A DNA stretch of 64,000 nucleotides from PFJX01 sp963713085 (lineage in GTDB: Bacteria; Pseudomonadota; Gammaproteobacteria; Burkholderiales; Thiobacillaceae), in assembly GCA_963713085.1 (NCBI GenBank), contig CAVQKQ010000016.1, positions 186,001-250,000 on the forward strand. Direction: 5' to 3'. Below, in pieces: positions 27,797-36,046 of the stretch. Each line of letters begins with the position of its first letter. The stretch's first letter is position 1. Under the pieces are notes generated by a model. It was given only the letters and a program-made list of their open reading frames with translations, made no database searches and was not told the origin of the DNA. Both the position numbers and the translations under genes were made by a program.

Positions 27797-28286
27797 GTGG
27801 ATCGAACGCCTGCGCGGCCAGCTCGCCGGCCGCAGTGTCCGGGAACGCCAGGTTCTGGCGGTTGGGGGAGTGGTCCTGGCGGTCCTGCTCGGCTACGGCG
27901 CGGTGTATGAACCCCTGCGCCAGGCCAGGGCGAAGCTGGCCGAGCGCCTGCCCGCGCAACGCGCCGAACTGCGCCTGATGCGGATCCAGGTGGCGGAGAT
28001 CGAACGTCTGCGTACCCATATGGGCGCCGCGGCCAAGGGCAGTCTGGAACAGCGGATCAAGGCCTCGGCGGCGGCCTTCAATCTGGGCGAGGCTTTCACC
28101 CAGTTCACGGCCCTGACCCCGGACCAGGTCCAGCTCGCCACCCAACCCCTGCCCACCGGCAACTGGGTGGATTGGCTGGCGGACCTGGAACGGCAGGGCG
28201 TGAGCGTGGCTCGCTGCCGCATCGACACAGGCGACCAGGTCGGCCTGGCCAGCCTGGAACTGACCCTGACGGGGGGGCGGCGATGA
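27786..28286 (+). CDS. gspM: Type II secretion protein GspM
   Basis: A 166-residue bitopic protein, partner of GspL. It has a short cytoplasmic N-terminus, one span (about 25-41, VLAVGGVVLAVLLGYGA), a coiled-coil segment, and a small periplasmic domain. It overlaps gspL at its start and gspN at its stop (ATGA). Confidence 0.9.
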   Translation: MFNEWIERLRGQLAGRSVRERQVLAVGGVVLAVLLGYGAVYEPLRQARAKLAERLPAQRAELRLMRIQVAEIERLRTHMGAAAKGSLEQRIKASAAAFNLGEAFTQFTALTPDQVQLATQPLPTGNWVDWLADLERQGVSVARCRIDTGDQVGLASLELTLTGGRR

Positions 28287-29053
28287 GACGTCTGATTCGG
28301 CCCGGCCTGTTGATCCTGCTCCTGCTGGTTGCCTATCTGGCCATGCTGCCCGCCACCTGGTTCGACGCCCTCCTGCAGCGCTGGACCCAGGGCAGCCTGG
28401 CCATGACCGGCACCTCGGGCACCCTCTGGCGGGGCGAGGGCAGTCTACAGGCCATCCTGCCCAGCGGCGAGGCGGTCACCCTGGCGCCCGCCGCCTGGAA
28501 GGTTTCCCTGGGAGAGTTGTTGTCGTTGCGGTTGCACATCACCCTGAATTCGACCCAGAGCGGCCGTCCCATCCTGGATGCCTCCCTCGCGCCGGGCGAA
28601 GCGCGGATCAACGAGGCGAAGCTGACATTGCCGGCGGCACTGCTCGGGGTGCTGTCCCCCACGCTCCGCGCGGCGGCCTTGTCCGGCCAACTGGCCCTGC
28701 AGGTCTCCGATGTCCAGGTCGACGACGGTAGCGCCACCGGCAAGGCCAAGGCCGTTTGGCTGGGGGCCGGCTCCGAGCTCAGCCGAGTCCGTCCCCTGGG
28801 CAATTATCAACTGGACCTGAACGGGCAGGATGGCGGTCTGGACTTCCGCCTGACCACCTTGGGCGGGGACCTCAATCTGAGCGGTAAGGGACGTTTCCAA
28901 CCCGGCAAGCAAGCGGACTACCGGATCACGGCGATTCCCACCGAGGCGAAGCGCCAGGAATTGGTCCCCCTGTTGCGCATGCTGGGTACCGAGGTCAGCC
29001 CGGGTACCTACCAGCTGACCATAGACCGCAATGTCCAGGCAGTATCAGGTTAA
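28283..29053 (+). CDS. gspN: Type II secretion protein GspN
   Basis: A 256-residue protein with one N-terminal span (about 7-23) and a beta-rich periplasmic region, matching GspN in size and position at the end of the operon. GspN is present in only some type II systems and its role is not well defined. Its ATG overlaps the gspM stop. A seven-pair hairpin without a T run (29102-29120) follows and may mark the message end. Confidence 0.85.
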   Translation: MRRLIRPGLLILLLLVAYLAMLPATWFDALLQRWTQGSLAMTGTSGTLWRGEGSLQAILPSGEAVTLAPAAWKVSLGELLSLRLHITLNSTQSGRPILDASLAPGEARINEAKLTLPAALLGVLSPTLRAAALSGQLALQVSDVQVDDGSATGKAKAVWLGAGSELSRVRPLGNYQLDLNGQDGGLDFRLTTLGGDLNLSGKGRFQPGKQADYRITAIPTEAKRQELVPLLRMLGTEVSPGTYQLTIDRNVQAVSG

Positions 29054-29203
29054 GGGCCGATTTACACAGGTAATATGAATCCGGGTCTTCCGGTAGCCGT
29101 GCCACTCCCGCCAGGAGTGGACTACTGGTGGTGGTCACCGCCGCCGCTTTGTTCTGATGGATCGTGGGAGCTGTCTTCAGTTTTACTTGAAAGGAGAACT
29201 AGC

Positions 29204-29971
29204 ATGCGTATGTTCAAGTTTTTCGCTTTGATTCTGGCCCTGTTGCTCAGCCAAGGAGCCTCTGCCCAAATGGTCGCGCCGGGCTACCCGGTCGTCGCCA
29301 ATCCCTGGTTGCAATATGCCCCGACCATGACCATGCCCAACCTGCCCAGCCTGGGCACTCTGGGTGGCCCCATATATATGCCCTTCATCGGCATGCCCGT
29401 GCCCTTCATCGGCCAAGGTCCGGCGCCCACCAAGCCTTACACCATGCGGCCCCCCGTCCCCGAGCAAAACAAGCAGCAGATCATGCAGATGATGATGCCC
29501 ATGATGACCAACGTGATGCGCATGTCCATGCCGGATGCCATGAACTGGTTCGCCTACAAGATCAAGGTGAAGAAGGGCGTGAGCTTCGACGATGTGGTGC
29601 AATCCATGAACCTGCGCGCCAACGTGCTGAACTTCAAGCACGTGGGCGAGAACCTGATGTACAAGGACTTCCGCGCCGTGCTGAATGACCAGGACTCGCC
29701 CCGCATCGAGGTGCACAGCTACTGCGACATCGCCACCGCCCGGGAACTGCTCAAGATCGCGCCGGAATTCGTGGTCTTCCTGCCCTGCCGCATCGTCGTC
29801 ATGGAGGATGCCAACAAGGACATCTGGGTGCTGATGCTGGACTGGAACATGAACTGGGTGGCTGGCTACGACCAGGCATTGGGCCTGACGCCGGAGCTGG
29901 CCAAGCGGGCCACGGAACTGCGCGAAAAGATGGGAGAAATCATGCAGGCCGGCGCCAACGGGGATTTGTAA
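29204..29971 (+). CDS. Secreted DUF302-domain protein with a methionine-rich segment
   Basis: A 255-residue exported protein. A signal peptide (cleavage near ASA-QMV) is followed by a Pro/Met-rich stretch and then a methionine-dense segment at about residues 95-115 (MQMMMPMMTNVMRMSM). A DUF302 domain then runs to about residue 220. DUF302 proteins have no settled biochemical role but are common in sulfur-oxidising bacteria. The start is fixed by a strong AAAGGAGAAC site. It sits 150 bases after gspN on the same strand, so it may be part of that operon or transcribed alone. Confidence 0.75.
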   Translation: MRMFKFFALILALLLSQGASAQMVAPGYPVVANPWLQYAPTMTMPNLPSLGTLGGPIYMPFIGMPVPFIGQGPAPTKPYTMRPPVPEQNKQQIMQMMMPMMTNVMRMSMPDAMNWFAYKIKVKKGVSFDDVVQSMNLRANVLNFKHVGENLMYKDFRAVLNDQDSPRIEVHSYCDIATARELLKIAPEFVVFLPCRIVVMEDANKDIWVLMLDWNMNWVAGYDQALGLTPELAKRATELREKMGEIMQAGANGDL

Positions 29972-29993
29972 GCGATACCGCTTGAGTCGAATG

Positions 29994-30018
29994 AAAACCC
30001 GCCCTAGGGCGGGTTTTT
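29994..30018. terminator. Bidirectional terminator between DUF302 gene and the minus-strand group
   Basis: An ACCCGCC/GGCGGGT stem with a CTAG loop has A residues before it and TTTTT after it. It can therefore end the plus-strand DUF302 transcript and the minus-strand transcript that ends at 30033. Confidence 0.85.
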
Positions 30019-30032
30019 CTTGTCCGCCATGC

Positions 30033-30488
30033 CTATAGCGACAGGGCGTCGGCGTTGGCCTGCTCCTGGATGAGCCGGGTCGCCTCCTTCATGATGGCGC
30101 GCATCACCGTCGAGGCGGTCTGCACGCCGCTGGCGGCCATGGCGCCCAAGTCGGGTCCGGAGGCGCAGGCCTGCGCCTGGCCGGGTTGGCCGCCGGCAAG
30201 GAAGCCGCGCCGGAACTGCTCCATCTCCCATTGTGCCCGCATCAGCCTGCCCGCCTCCCAAGGGGTGATCTGGCCGGTGCGCAGCCCCGTCTCGATCCGT
30301 TCCCGGGTCAGGGACTGGCGGGCATCGAACTGATCCAAGGACGGGTTGGCCGGCGTGGCGGTCGGGCAACTGGCCGAGGAGGATTGCGAGAAGGGCAGAC
30401 AGCCGCCGGCCTGGGCGGCATTGCCCGCCAGGGAAAGGGATGCGACGGCGGCGATACTCAAAGTCTTCAACATCGTTACGGTTTTCAT
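30033..30488 (-). CDS. Secreted protein of unknown function
   Basis: A 151-residue protein with a signal peptide (cleavage near AQA-GGC) and an otherwise helical, Gln/Ala-rich body. Three cysteines are visible (about 30, 41 and 108). The segment DQFDARQSLTRERIETGLRTG resembles a small helix-turn pattern seen in uncharacterised periplasmic proteins. I do not recognise a family. A second ATG at residue 6 is possible. About 160 bases before it, toward the nuclease gene, contain no other gene. Confidence 0.6.
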   Translation of the reverse strand: MKTVTMLKTLSIAAVASLSLAGNAAQAGGCLPFSQSSSASCPTATPANPSLDQFDARQSLTRERIETGLRTGQITPWEAGRLMRAQWEMEQFRRGFLAGGQPGQAQACASGPDLGAMAASGVQTASTVMRAIMKEATRLIQEQANADALSL

Positions 30489-30651
30489 GACGAACTCCTG
30501 TTTGGAAGCCCGCCTTGCGCGGAATGCGTAGCGGGTGAAACCAGTCTGCGAGTCGTCTGTAAGCCCGGAATGTCCGAGCTGTGCCCGAGATGTAAGGAGG
30601 TGTTACAGAACTGTGCCGCCGGCCTGTCCGGGCGGTCCACGGGCGTCGCGG

Positions 30652-31170
30652 TTAGTGGTGGAACGTGCGCCAGTTCCAGGGTGGAATCGGTTTGCTGCCG
30701 GCCCACAGGCCCAGACGCCGGAGGCGGGCCGTGAATTCGGCGCTTTGGTAGGCCTCGCGTTCCTGACGCGGCAGTGCATTGGCGTCTTCCCGGTTCCACC
30801 AGGCCATGCCGTCGCCCAGTTGCGCCAGGCCCAGGTCCAGGGTCGGGGCGCAGTTCCGGCAGGCGTCGGGTTGGACCCAGACCCGGCAGGGCCGTTGTCC
30901 GCCGCGGTCCGGGGCCGCGCATTCCGCCCGGACCTCCCGGTTGAAGGCGAGCCGGCCCAGGTTGCCGCGGGCCTGCTCGCCGAAGGGCTGGTTGCGCTCC
31001 GGCGCGTCGATGCCCACCAGGCGTATTGGGATGGGGCGGCGCGCCACCGTCAACCTGAGGCTGTCGCCGTCCTCGATGCCGGCGACGATGCCGGTGAGGG
31101 TTTCGGCCCGGGCCTGAAGCTGCGGCTGGAGCAGGTATCCGAACAGGGCGAGGGCGAGAAGGGCTTTCAT
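30652..31170 (-). CDS. Thermonuclease (SNase-like) family protein, exported
   Basis: A 172-residue protein with a signal peptide (cleavage near ARA-ETL) and a staphylococcal-nuclease-type fold. It shows GIEDGDSLRL, the PIRLVGIDAPER strand-turn with its acidic and arginine residues, GEQARGNL, and a C-terminal LGLWAG-PIPPWNWR. Secreted or periplasmic phosphodiesterase activity on nucleic acids is expected. Two extra cysteine pairs in the middle (CAAPDRGGQRPC, CRNC) may form disulfides. The start is chosen at the signal peptide; the open frame extends 64 codons further upstream without support. Confidence 0.82.
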   Translation of the reverse strand: MKALLALALFGYLLQPQLQARAETLTGIVAGIEDGDSLRLTVARRPIPIRLVGIDAPERNQPFGEQARGNLGRLAFNREVRAECAAPDRGGQRPCRVWVQPDACRNCAPTLDLGLAQLGDGMAWWNREDANALPRQEREAYQSAEFTARLRRLGLWAGSKPIPPWNWRTFHH

Positions 31171-31210
31171 CTTCGGCGACGGTCGGGGCGGGTGGTTTTG
31201 TGACTCCGCC

Positions 31211-31579
31211 TTATTCGAGCGGTTCCGTGTCGTCGTGCCGGTAGGCCGGGCTGCAACAACACAGGATGCGCAGCGACGCGCTGCCGTCGTTCTCGATTCG
31301 GTGCGGGGTGCCGGGGGGGATGAGCACGGTGTCCCCGGGCGCGACCGGGAACTGTTCACCACCCAGGGTCATCAGGCCCCGGCCGGCGGTGATGTGGTAA
31401 ATCTCCTCGGAGACCCGGTGCCGATGCAGGCGGGTGCGCATCCCCGGCGCCACCACGGCCTCGGCCAGGCTCTGGTTGCGGACGGGATGGTGGTCGGGAT
31501 GCATCAATTCCCGGATCTCGGAACCGTCCAGGGTGGGATAGGGCGTCACCTCGTCATAGCGGATAGGGTGGCTAGCCAT
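31211..31579 (-). CDS. Cupin-domain protein
   Basis: A 122-residue single-domain cupin. The metal-binding motif 1 is visible as HRHRVSEEIYHITAGRG, and motif 2 as PGDTVLIPPGTPHRIEN. Metal-dependent binding or catalysis is likely, but the substrate cannot be told. Its start overlaps the 3' end of the WYL regulator gene by about eight bases, so the two are probably cotranscribed. Confidence 0.82.
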   Translation of the reverse strand: MASHPIRYDEVTPYPTLDGSEIRELMHPDHHPVRNQSLAEAVVAPGMRTRLHRHRVSEEIYHITAGRGLMTLGGEQFPVAPGDTVLIPPGTPHRIENDGSASLRILCCCSPAYRHDDTEPLE

Positions 31580-32564
31580 AATTGCTCCGGGTCCGTTCCA
31601 GTTCCGCCACGACCCTGTCCTTCAGGGATGCCGGCCCCAGGACGGCGCAGTCGGCCCCGTACTTCAGGATGTCCATGATCAACTCCCGGTCGTCGGCGAA
31701 GGGGATTTCCAGCAGGTAGCCGCCGTCGTCGTCGAAACGGCCTTTCTGGCGCGGATGCCATTGCTCGCTGGCCACCCAGCGGGCCCGCTGTGGGGTGAAG
31801 CGCAGTTTCGCCCATTGCACCCTGGCCCCGGAGAAGATGCCGTAGCCGGCCCCCAGCACCTGGTCCAGGGTCTTCTCCGGCAGGTCCCGGGCGGGCTTTT
31901 CCAGCACCACCGCATCCCGTATGGCGTCCACCGAGAAGGCGCGTAGCCCCTTGCGCAGGTGGCACCAGGCGTCCAGGTACCAGTTCTCGCGATAGTGCAC
32001 CAGGCGCTGGGGCGAGACCTCCCGCTCGGTCACCTGATCGTTGCCCCGGGCGTGGTAGGTGAGCAGCAGGCGTTTGCGCCGCAGCAGGGCGGAACCCACC
32101 TTCTCGAACTGGGCCAGTTCCAGGCGGCGGGCCGCCACGCCGATGATGCGCACCCGCCTGCGCACCTCCTCGGCAGTGTCGTCGGCGCTGCCCATCAGGC
32201 TATTCAGGCGGGCCATGAGGGGCTGCACGTGGGGCCCCAGCAGGCCGCCCCGGTCCAGGTTGGCCAGGAGGTGCCGCATGGTCAGCAGGGCATGGATCTC
32301 CCGGGCGGAAAACCAGAGGCCGGGCAGTTCGAACTGCCCGCCTCGGTCGCTTCCGCCCCGGTCGCTCCCATTCTTCTCGTAGCGGTAGCCCCCCGTTTCC
32401 CGGTCCCAGACGATGGGGGCGCCCAGGCGGTCGCGCAGGTATTCCAGGTCCCGTTTCAGGGTGGCCCGGGACACCTCCAGTTCCGCCATGAGCGTGGTGA
32501 AAGGCACCACCCGGCGTTCGCCGATGAGCTGGTCGATCTTGTAGAACCGTTCGGTGCGGTCCAT
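31572..32564 (-). CDS. WYL-domain transcriptional regulator
   Basis: A 330-residue regulator with an N-terminal DeoR-like helix-turn-helix (about residues 15-50, with LEVSRATLKRDLEYL). The central WYL domain shows the YRENWYLDAWCHLRKGLRAF block, and a C-terminal WCX-type extension follows. WYL domains sense nucleic acid or other ligands. A glycine/arginine repeat near residue 65 (GSDRGGSDRGG) looks like a small duplication. It lies upstream of and overlapping the cupin gene. Confidence 0.88.
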   Translation of the reverse strand: MDRTERFYKIDQLIGERRVVPFTTLMAELEVSRATLKRDLEYLRDRLGAPIVWDRETGGYRYEKNGSDRGGSDRGGQFELPGLWFSAREIHALLTMRHLLANLDRGGLLGPHVQPLMARLNSLMGSADDTAEEVRRRVRIIGVAARRLELAQFEKVGSALLRRKRLLLTYHARGNDQVTEREVSPQRLVHYRENWYLDAWCHLRKGLRAFSVDAIRDAVVLEKPARDLPEKTLDQVLGAGYGIFSGARVQWAKLRFTPQRARWVASEQWHPRQKGRFDDDGGYLLEIPFADDRELIMDILKYGADCAVLGPASLKDRVVAELERTRSNYG

Positions 32565-32600
32565 GGGGGTCTGCCGGAGGTAATCGTGGTGGCGAGAATA

Positions 32601-32717
32601 TCAGCTGGGGGACATCAGGGTCATGAGCAGGGACAGGGCCAGGGCGAACAGCCCGACGGCGAAGACCAGCCGGTCCGGGTCGAGCCGGGTGGGGCGGAAT
32701 CTGCAAGGGGTCGACAT
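32601..32717 (-). CDS. 38-residue single-span membrane peptide
   Basis: A short frame starts at the ATG at 32717 behind an AGGAG site at a normal distance. It encodes a basic N-terminus followed by one hydrophobic span (LVFAVGLFALALSLLMTLM). The stop at 32601 is 36 bases before the WYL gene start, so it could be the first gene of that operon. No family is recognised. Support is the ribosome site plus the clean membrane span. Confidence 0.5.
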   Translation of the reverse strand: MSTPCRFRPTRLDPDRLVFAVGLFALALSLLMTLMSPS

Positions 32718-32906
32718 GATGGGTGCTCCTATGATCGGGTGACGCCCAGTCTGAAGGCACGGAGGCTCATGGCATGAGCCTGTCGAGATGCCTGTCCCGA
32801 TGGGGTGGTCCCGGGCCTGTCTCCACACGGACATGAATCTGGGCTATGGTTAGGTCCGTCGCATCGGACTCGATGCATGGACCGATCCCGGACCCAGGCT
32901 TTGTTT

Positions 32907-34718
32907 ATGACCACTCAAGCGCTGCAAACCCTGTTGGACACCCTGCTGGACCGCCACGGGCGCGATGCCACCCGGCTGCTGCAGATCCTGCGCGAAGTCC
33001 AGGAACAGCACGGCTGGATCCCCCCCGAGGCGGTGACCGTACTGGGCCGGGCCCTGGATCTGCCCCGGTCCCGGGTGGAAGGGGTCGCCGGCTTCTACAG
33101 CTTCCTGCACTTGGCGCCAGCGGGCCGCTACCGGGTGCTGTTCTCCAACAACATCACCGACCGCATGCTGGACAACCAGGACCTGCTGGAATACCTGTGC
33201 ACCAAGCTCTGGGTGGAACGGGGCCACCTCTCCGAGGACGGGCTGGTGTCCATCGACTTCACCTCCTGCACCGGCCTGTGCGATCAGGGGCCGGGCCTGC
33301 TGGTGAACGGCCGGGCGATCCCCCGCATCGACCGGACCCGCCTGGACCGGATCGCCGACCTGATCCTGGAGCAGCGTCCCCTGGAGGACTGGCCGGCGGA
33401 ACTGTTCGCCATCGAGGACAACATCCGCCGTGCGGACATCCTGCTGGGCCACCACCTGAAACCCGGGGACGCCCTACGCGCGGCCACCGCGCGCGGCTCC
33501 CTGGACAGCCTGGAGGAAATCAAGCTATCCAACCTGCGCGGCCGGGGCGGCGCAGGTTTCACCACCGGCCTCAAGTGGGAGGCCTGCCGCAACGCCGAGG
33601 GCGCCCAGCGCTACGTGGTGTGCAACGCCGATGAGGGGGAACCCGGCACATTCAAGGACCGGGTGCTGCTGAACCGCTACGCCGACCTGGTGTTCGAGGG
33701 CATGACCGTGGCGGCCTACGCCATCGGTGCTGCCCAGGGGTTTCTCTATCTGCGCGGCGAGTACCGCTACCTGCTGGAACCTCTCAATGACGTGCTGGCC
33801 CGGCGCCGGGCCGCCAACCTGCTGGGCGACGACATCCTCGGCCAAGCCGGCTTCGCCTTCGACATCGACATCCACGTGGGGGCCGGTGCCTACGTCTGCG
33901 GCGAGGAGTCGGCCCTGATCGACTCCCTTGAGGGCAAGCGCGGCATCCCGCGCAACCGCCCGCCCTATCCCGTCACCCACGGCTACCTGCAGCGTCCCAC
34001 CACGGTGAACAACGTGGAGACCTTCTGCGCCGCCGCCCTCATCGCCGTGCACGGCGGCGACTGGTACCGGGCCATCGGCACCGCCAAGTCCGCCGGTACC
34101 AAGCTGCTGTCCGTGTCCGGCGACTGCGCCCGGCCCGGCATCTACGAATACCCCTTCGGCACCCCGGTGCGCCAGGTACTGGAGGACTGCGGCGCGGGGG
34201 CCGGCAAACACGACGCCCAGGCGGTGCAGATCAGCGGCCCGTCCGGGGTGTGCATCGACGCCTCCGAGTTCGACCGGCGCATCGCCTTCGAGGACCTGCC
34301 CACCGCCGGCGCCTTCATGGTGTTCGACACCAGCCGGGACATGTTCGAGGTAGCCCGCAACTTCGCCCATTTCTTCGCCCACGAGTCCTGCGGCTTCTGC
34401 ACCCCCTGCCGGGTGGGCACCGCCATGCTGCGCAACACCATGGACAAGATCCGGGAAGGCCACGGCACACCCTACGATCTCAAGGAAATCGAGTCGCTGG
34501 ACCGGGTGCTGCACATGAGCGCCCACTGCGGCCTGGGCCATACCGCCTGCAATCCCACCCTGGACACCCTGAAGCGCTTCCGCCCGGCCTACGAGCGGCG
34601 CCTCAAGTCCCTGGACTTCGAGCCCGCCTTCGACCTGGACGGGGCCCTGGCCCGGGCCCGGCTGATGACCGGGCGGGACGACGCGGGCGCCCACCTGAGC
34701 ACGGAATCCGAGACATGA
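32907..34718 (+). CDS. hoxF: NAD-reducing [NiFe] hydrogenase diaphorase subunit HoxF
   Basis: A 603-residue flavoprotein that exchanges electrons with NAD(H). Residues 1 to about 165 are the HoxE/NuoE-like thioredoxin-fold part (TSCTGLCDQG). The NuoF-like part then shows GRGGAGFTTGLKWE for NADH, CNADEGEPGTFKDR for FMN, and ESCGFCTPCRVGT for a 4Fe-4S cluster. The length matches the soluble hydrogenase HoxF of the Cupriavidus type, which carries the HoxE-like domain in the same chain. The ATG at 32907 is chosen. Bases 32718-32906 form a divergent control region in which I see no strong promoter. Confidence 0.95.
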   Translation: MTTQALQTLLDTLLDRHGRDATRLLQILREVQEQHGWIPPEAVTVLGRALDLPRSRVEGVAGFYSFLHLAPAGRYRVLFSNNITDRMLDNQDLLEYLCTKLWVERGHLSEDGLVSIDFTSCTGLCDQGPGLLVNGRAIPRIDRTRLDRIADLILEQRPLEDWPAELFAIEDNIRRADILLGHHLKPGDALRAATARGSLDSLEEIKLSNLRGRGGAGFTTGLKWEACRNAEGAQRYVVCNADEGEPGTFKDRVLLNRYADLVFEGMTVAAYAIGAAQGFLYLRGEYRYLLEPLNDVLARRRAANLLGDDILGQAGFAFDIDIHVGAGAYVCGEESALIDSLEGKRGIPRNRPPYPVTHGYLQRPTTVNNVETFCAAALIAVHGGDWYRAIGTAKSAGTKLLSVSGDCARPGIYEYPFGTPVRQVLEDCGAGAGKHDAQAVQISGPSGVCIDASEFDRRIAFEDLPTAGAFMVFDTSRDMFEVARNFAHFFAHESCGFCTPCRVGTAMLRNTMDKIREGHGTPYDLKEIESLDRVLHMSAHCGLGHTACNPTLDTLKRFRPAYERRLKSLDFEPAFDLDGALARARLMTGRDDAGAHLSTESET

Positions 34719-35485
34719 GCGAAGCCGACCGCACCCCGGACCACTTCTTCCTGGACGGACTGGAAGTCCCCTTCGAGCCGGGCCAGAGCGTGGCCCAGGC
34801 GGCCCTGGCGGCGGGCAACTACATCCCGCACCTGTGCTACCACCCGGAGTTCAAGCCTCACGGCAGCTGCAAGGTGTGCACGGTGAAGGTCAACGGCCGC
34901 ACCGCCGCCTCCTGCACCCTGCCGGCCCAGGCCGGCATGGAGGTGGAGAGCAACACCGAGGAGATCAACGACCTGCGCCGCACCCTGGTGCAGATGCTGT
35001 TCGCCGAGGGCAACCACTTCTGCCCCTCCTGCGAGAAGAGCGGCAACTGCATGCTCCAGGCCCTGGGCTACGACCTGGGGGTGATGACCGCCGGCTTCCG
35101 CCACTTCTTCCCGGACCGGCCGGTGGACGCCTCCCACCCGGACATCCTGCTGGACTTCAACCGCTGCATCCTGTGCGAGCTGTGCGTGCGGGCCTCCAGC
35201 GAGGTGGACGGCAAGGGGGTGTTCGCCCTGTCCGGCCGGGGCCTGGACAAGCACCTGATCGTCAACGCCGAATCCGGCCGCCTGGAGGACACCGACATCG
35301 CCCTCACCGACAAGGCCATGGAGGTCTGCCCGGTGGGCGTGATCCTGAAGAAGGAGGTGGGCTTCGCCGTGCCCATCGGCGAGCGCCGCTACGACCACCA
35401 GCCCATCAGCGCCCAGGCCCTGGCGGACGCCCCCCGGGGCAGCCAGGCGACCCATGCCTGCAAGGCCTGCGAAGGACCGGAATGA
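34715..35485 (+). CDS. hoxU: Hydrogenase diaphorase small subunit HoxU
   Basis: A 256-residue iron-sulfur protein linking HoxF to the hydrogenase dimer. It has an N-terminal 2Fe-2S ferredoxin domain (LCYHPEF, GSCKVC, ASC), an His-Cys3 motif (HFCPSCEKSGNC), and a 4Fe-4S pattern (CILCELCVRAS with a later CP). The ATG at 34715 overlaps the hoxF stop by four bases, and its stop overlaps the hoxY start. Confidence 0.95.
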   Translation: MSEADRTPDHFFLDGLEVPFEPGQSVAQAALAAGNYIPHLCYHPEFKPHGSCKVCTVKVNGRTAASCTLPAQAGMEVESNTEEINDLRRTLVQMLFAEGNHFCPSCEKSGNCMLQALGYDLGVMTAGFRHFFPDRPVDASHPDILLDFNRCILCELCVRASSEVDGKGVFALSGRGLDKHLIVNAESGRLEDTDIALTDKAMEVCPVGVILKKEVGFAVPIGERRYDHQPISAQALADAPRGSQATHACKACEGPE

Positions 35486-36042
35486 TGGCCGACATTCCTG
35501 CCCCGACCAAGAAGCTGCGGGTGGCCACCACCTCCCTGGCCGGCTGCTTCGGTTGCCACATGTCCCTGCTGGACATCGACGAGCGCCTGTTCCCCCTGCT
35601 GGACCTGATCGAATTCGACCGCTCGCCGCTGACCGACATCAAGCACTGCGGCCCCTGCGACATCGGCATCGTCGAGGGCGGCATCTGCAACGCGGAGAAC
35701 GTCCACGTGCTGCGGGAGTTCCGCAGGAACTGCAAGATCCTGGTGGCCATCGGCGCCTGCGCGGTCACCGGCGGCCTGCCGGCCCAGCGCAACCACCTGG
35801 ACCTGGCCGACTGCCTGTCGGAGGTCTACCTCACCGAGCCCGGCCTGGAGCACGGCCTGATCCCCAACGACCCGGAGCTGCCATTGCCCCTGGACAAGGT
35901 GCATCCGCTGCACGAAGTGGTGAAGGTGGACTACTTCATCCCCGGCTGCCCGCCCAGCGCCGACGCCATCTGGTCCTTCCTCACCGACCTCATCGCCGGG
36001 CGCACCCCGCGCCTGGGCCACGGGTTGATTTCTTACGATTGA
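35482..36042 (+). CDS. hoxY: [NiFe] hydrogenase small subunit HoxY
   Basis: A 186-residue small subunit with a single proximal 4Fe-4S cluster, typical of group 3 hydrogenases and shorter than membrane-bound types. Cluster ligands lie in AGCFGCHMSLLD, GACAVTGG and PGCPPS. There is no Tat signal, so the enzyme is cytoplasmic. The tandem ATG at 35482 and 35485 leaves the start open by one codon. Confidence 0.95.
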   Translation: MMADIPAPTKKLRVATTSLAGCFGCHMSLLDIDERLFPLLDLIEFDRSPLTDIKHCGPCDIGIVEGGICNAENVHVLREFRRNCKILVAIGACAVTGGLPAQRNHLDLADCLSEVYLTEPGLEHGLIPNDPELPLPLDKVHPLHEVVKVDYFIPGCPPSADAIWSFLTDLIAGRTPRLGHGLISYD

Positions 36043-36046
36043 CACC

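Noticed and set aside
32805..32906. An extended HoxF start
   Set aside because: The extra residues do not resemble the HoxF N-terminus, and the ATG at 32907 gives the family length of about 603.
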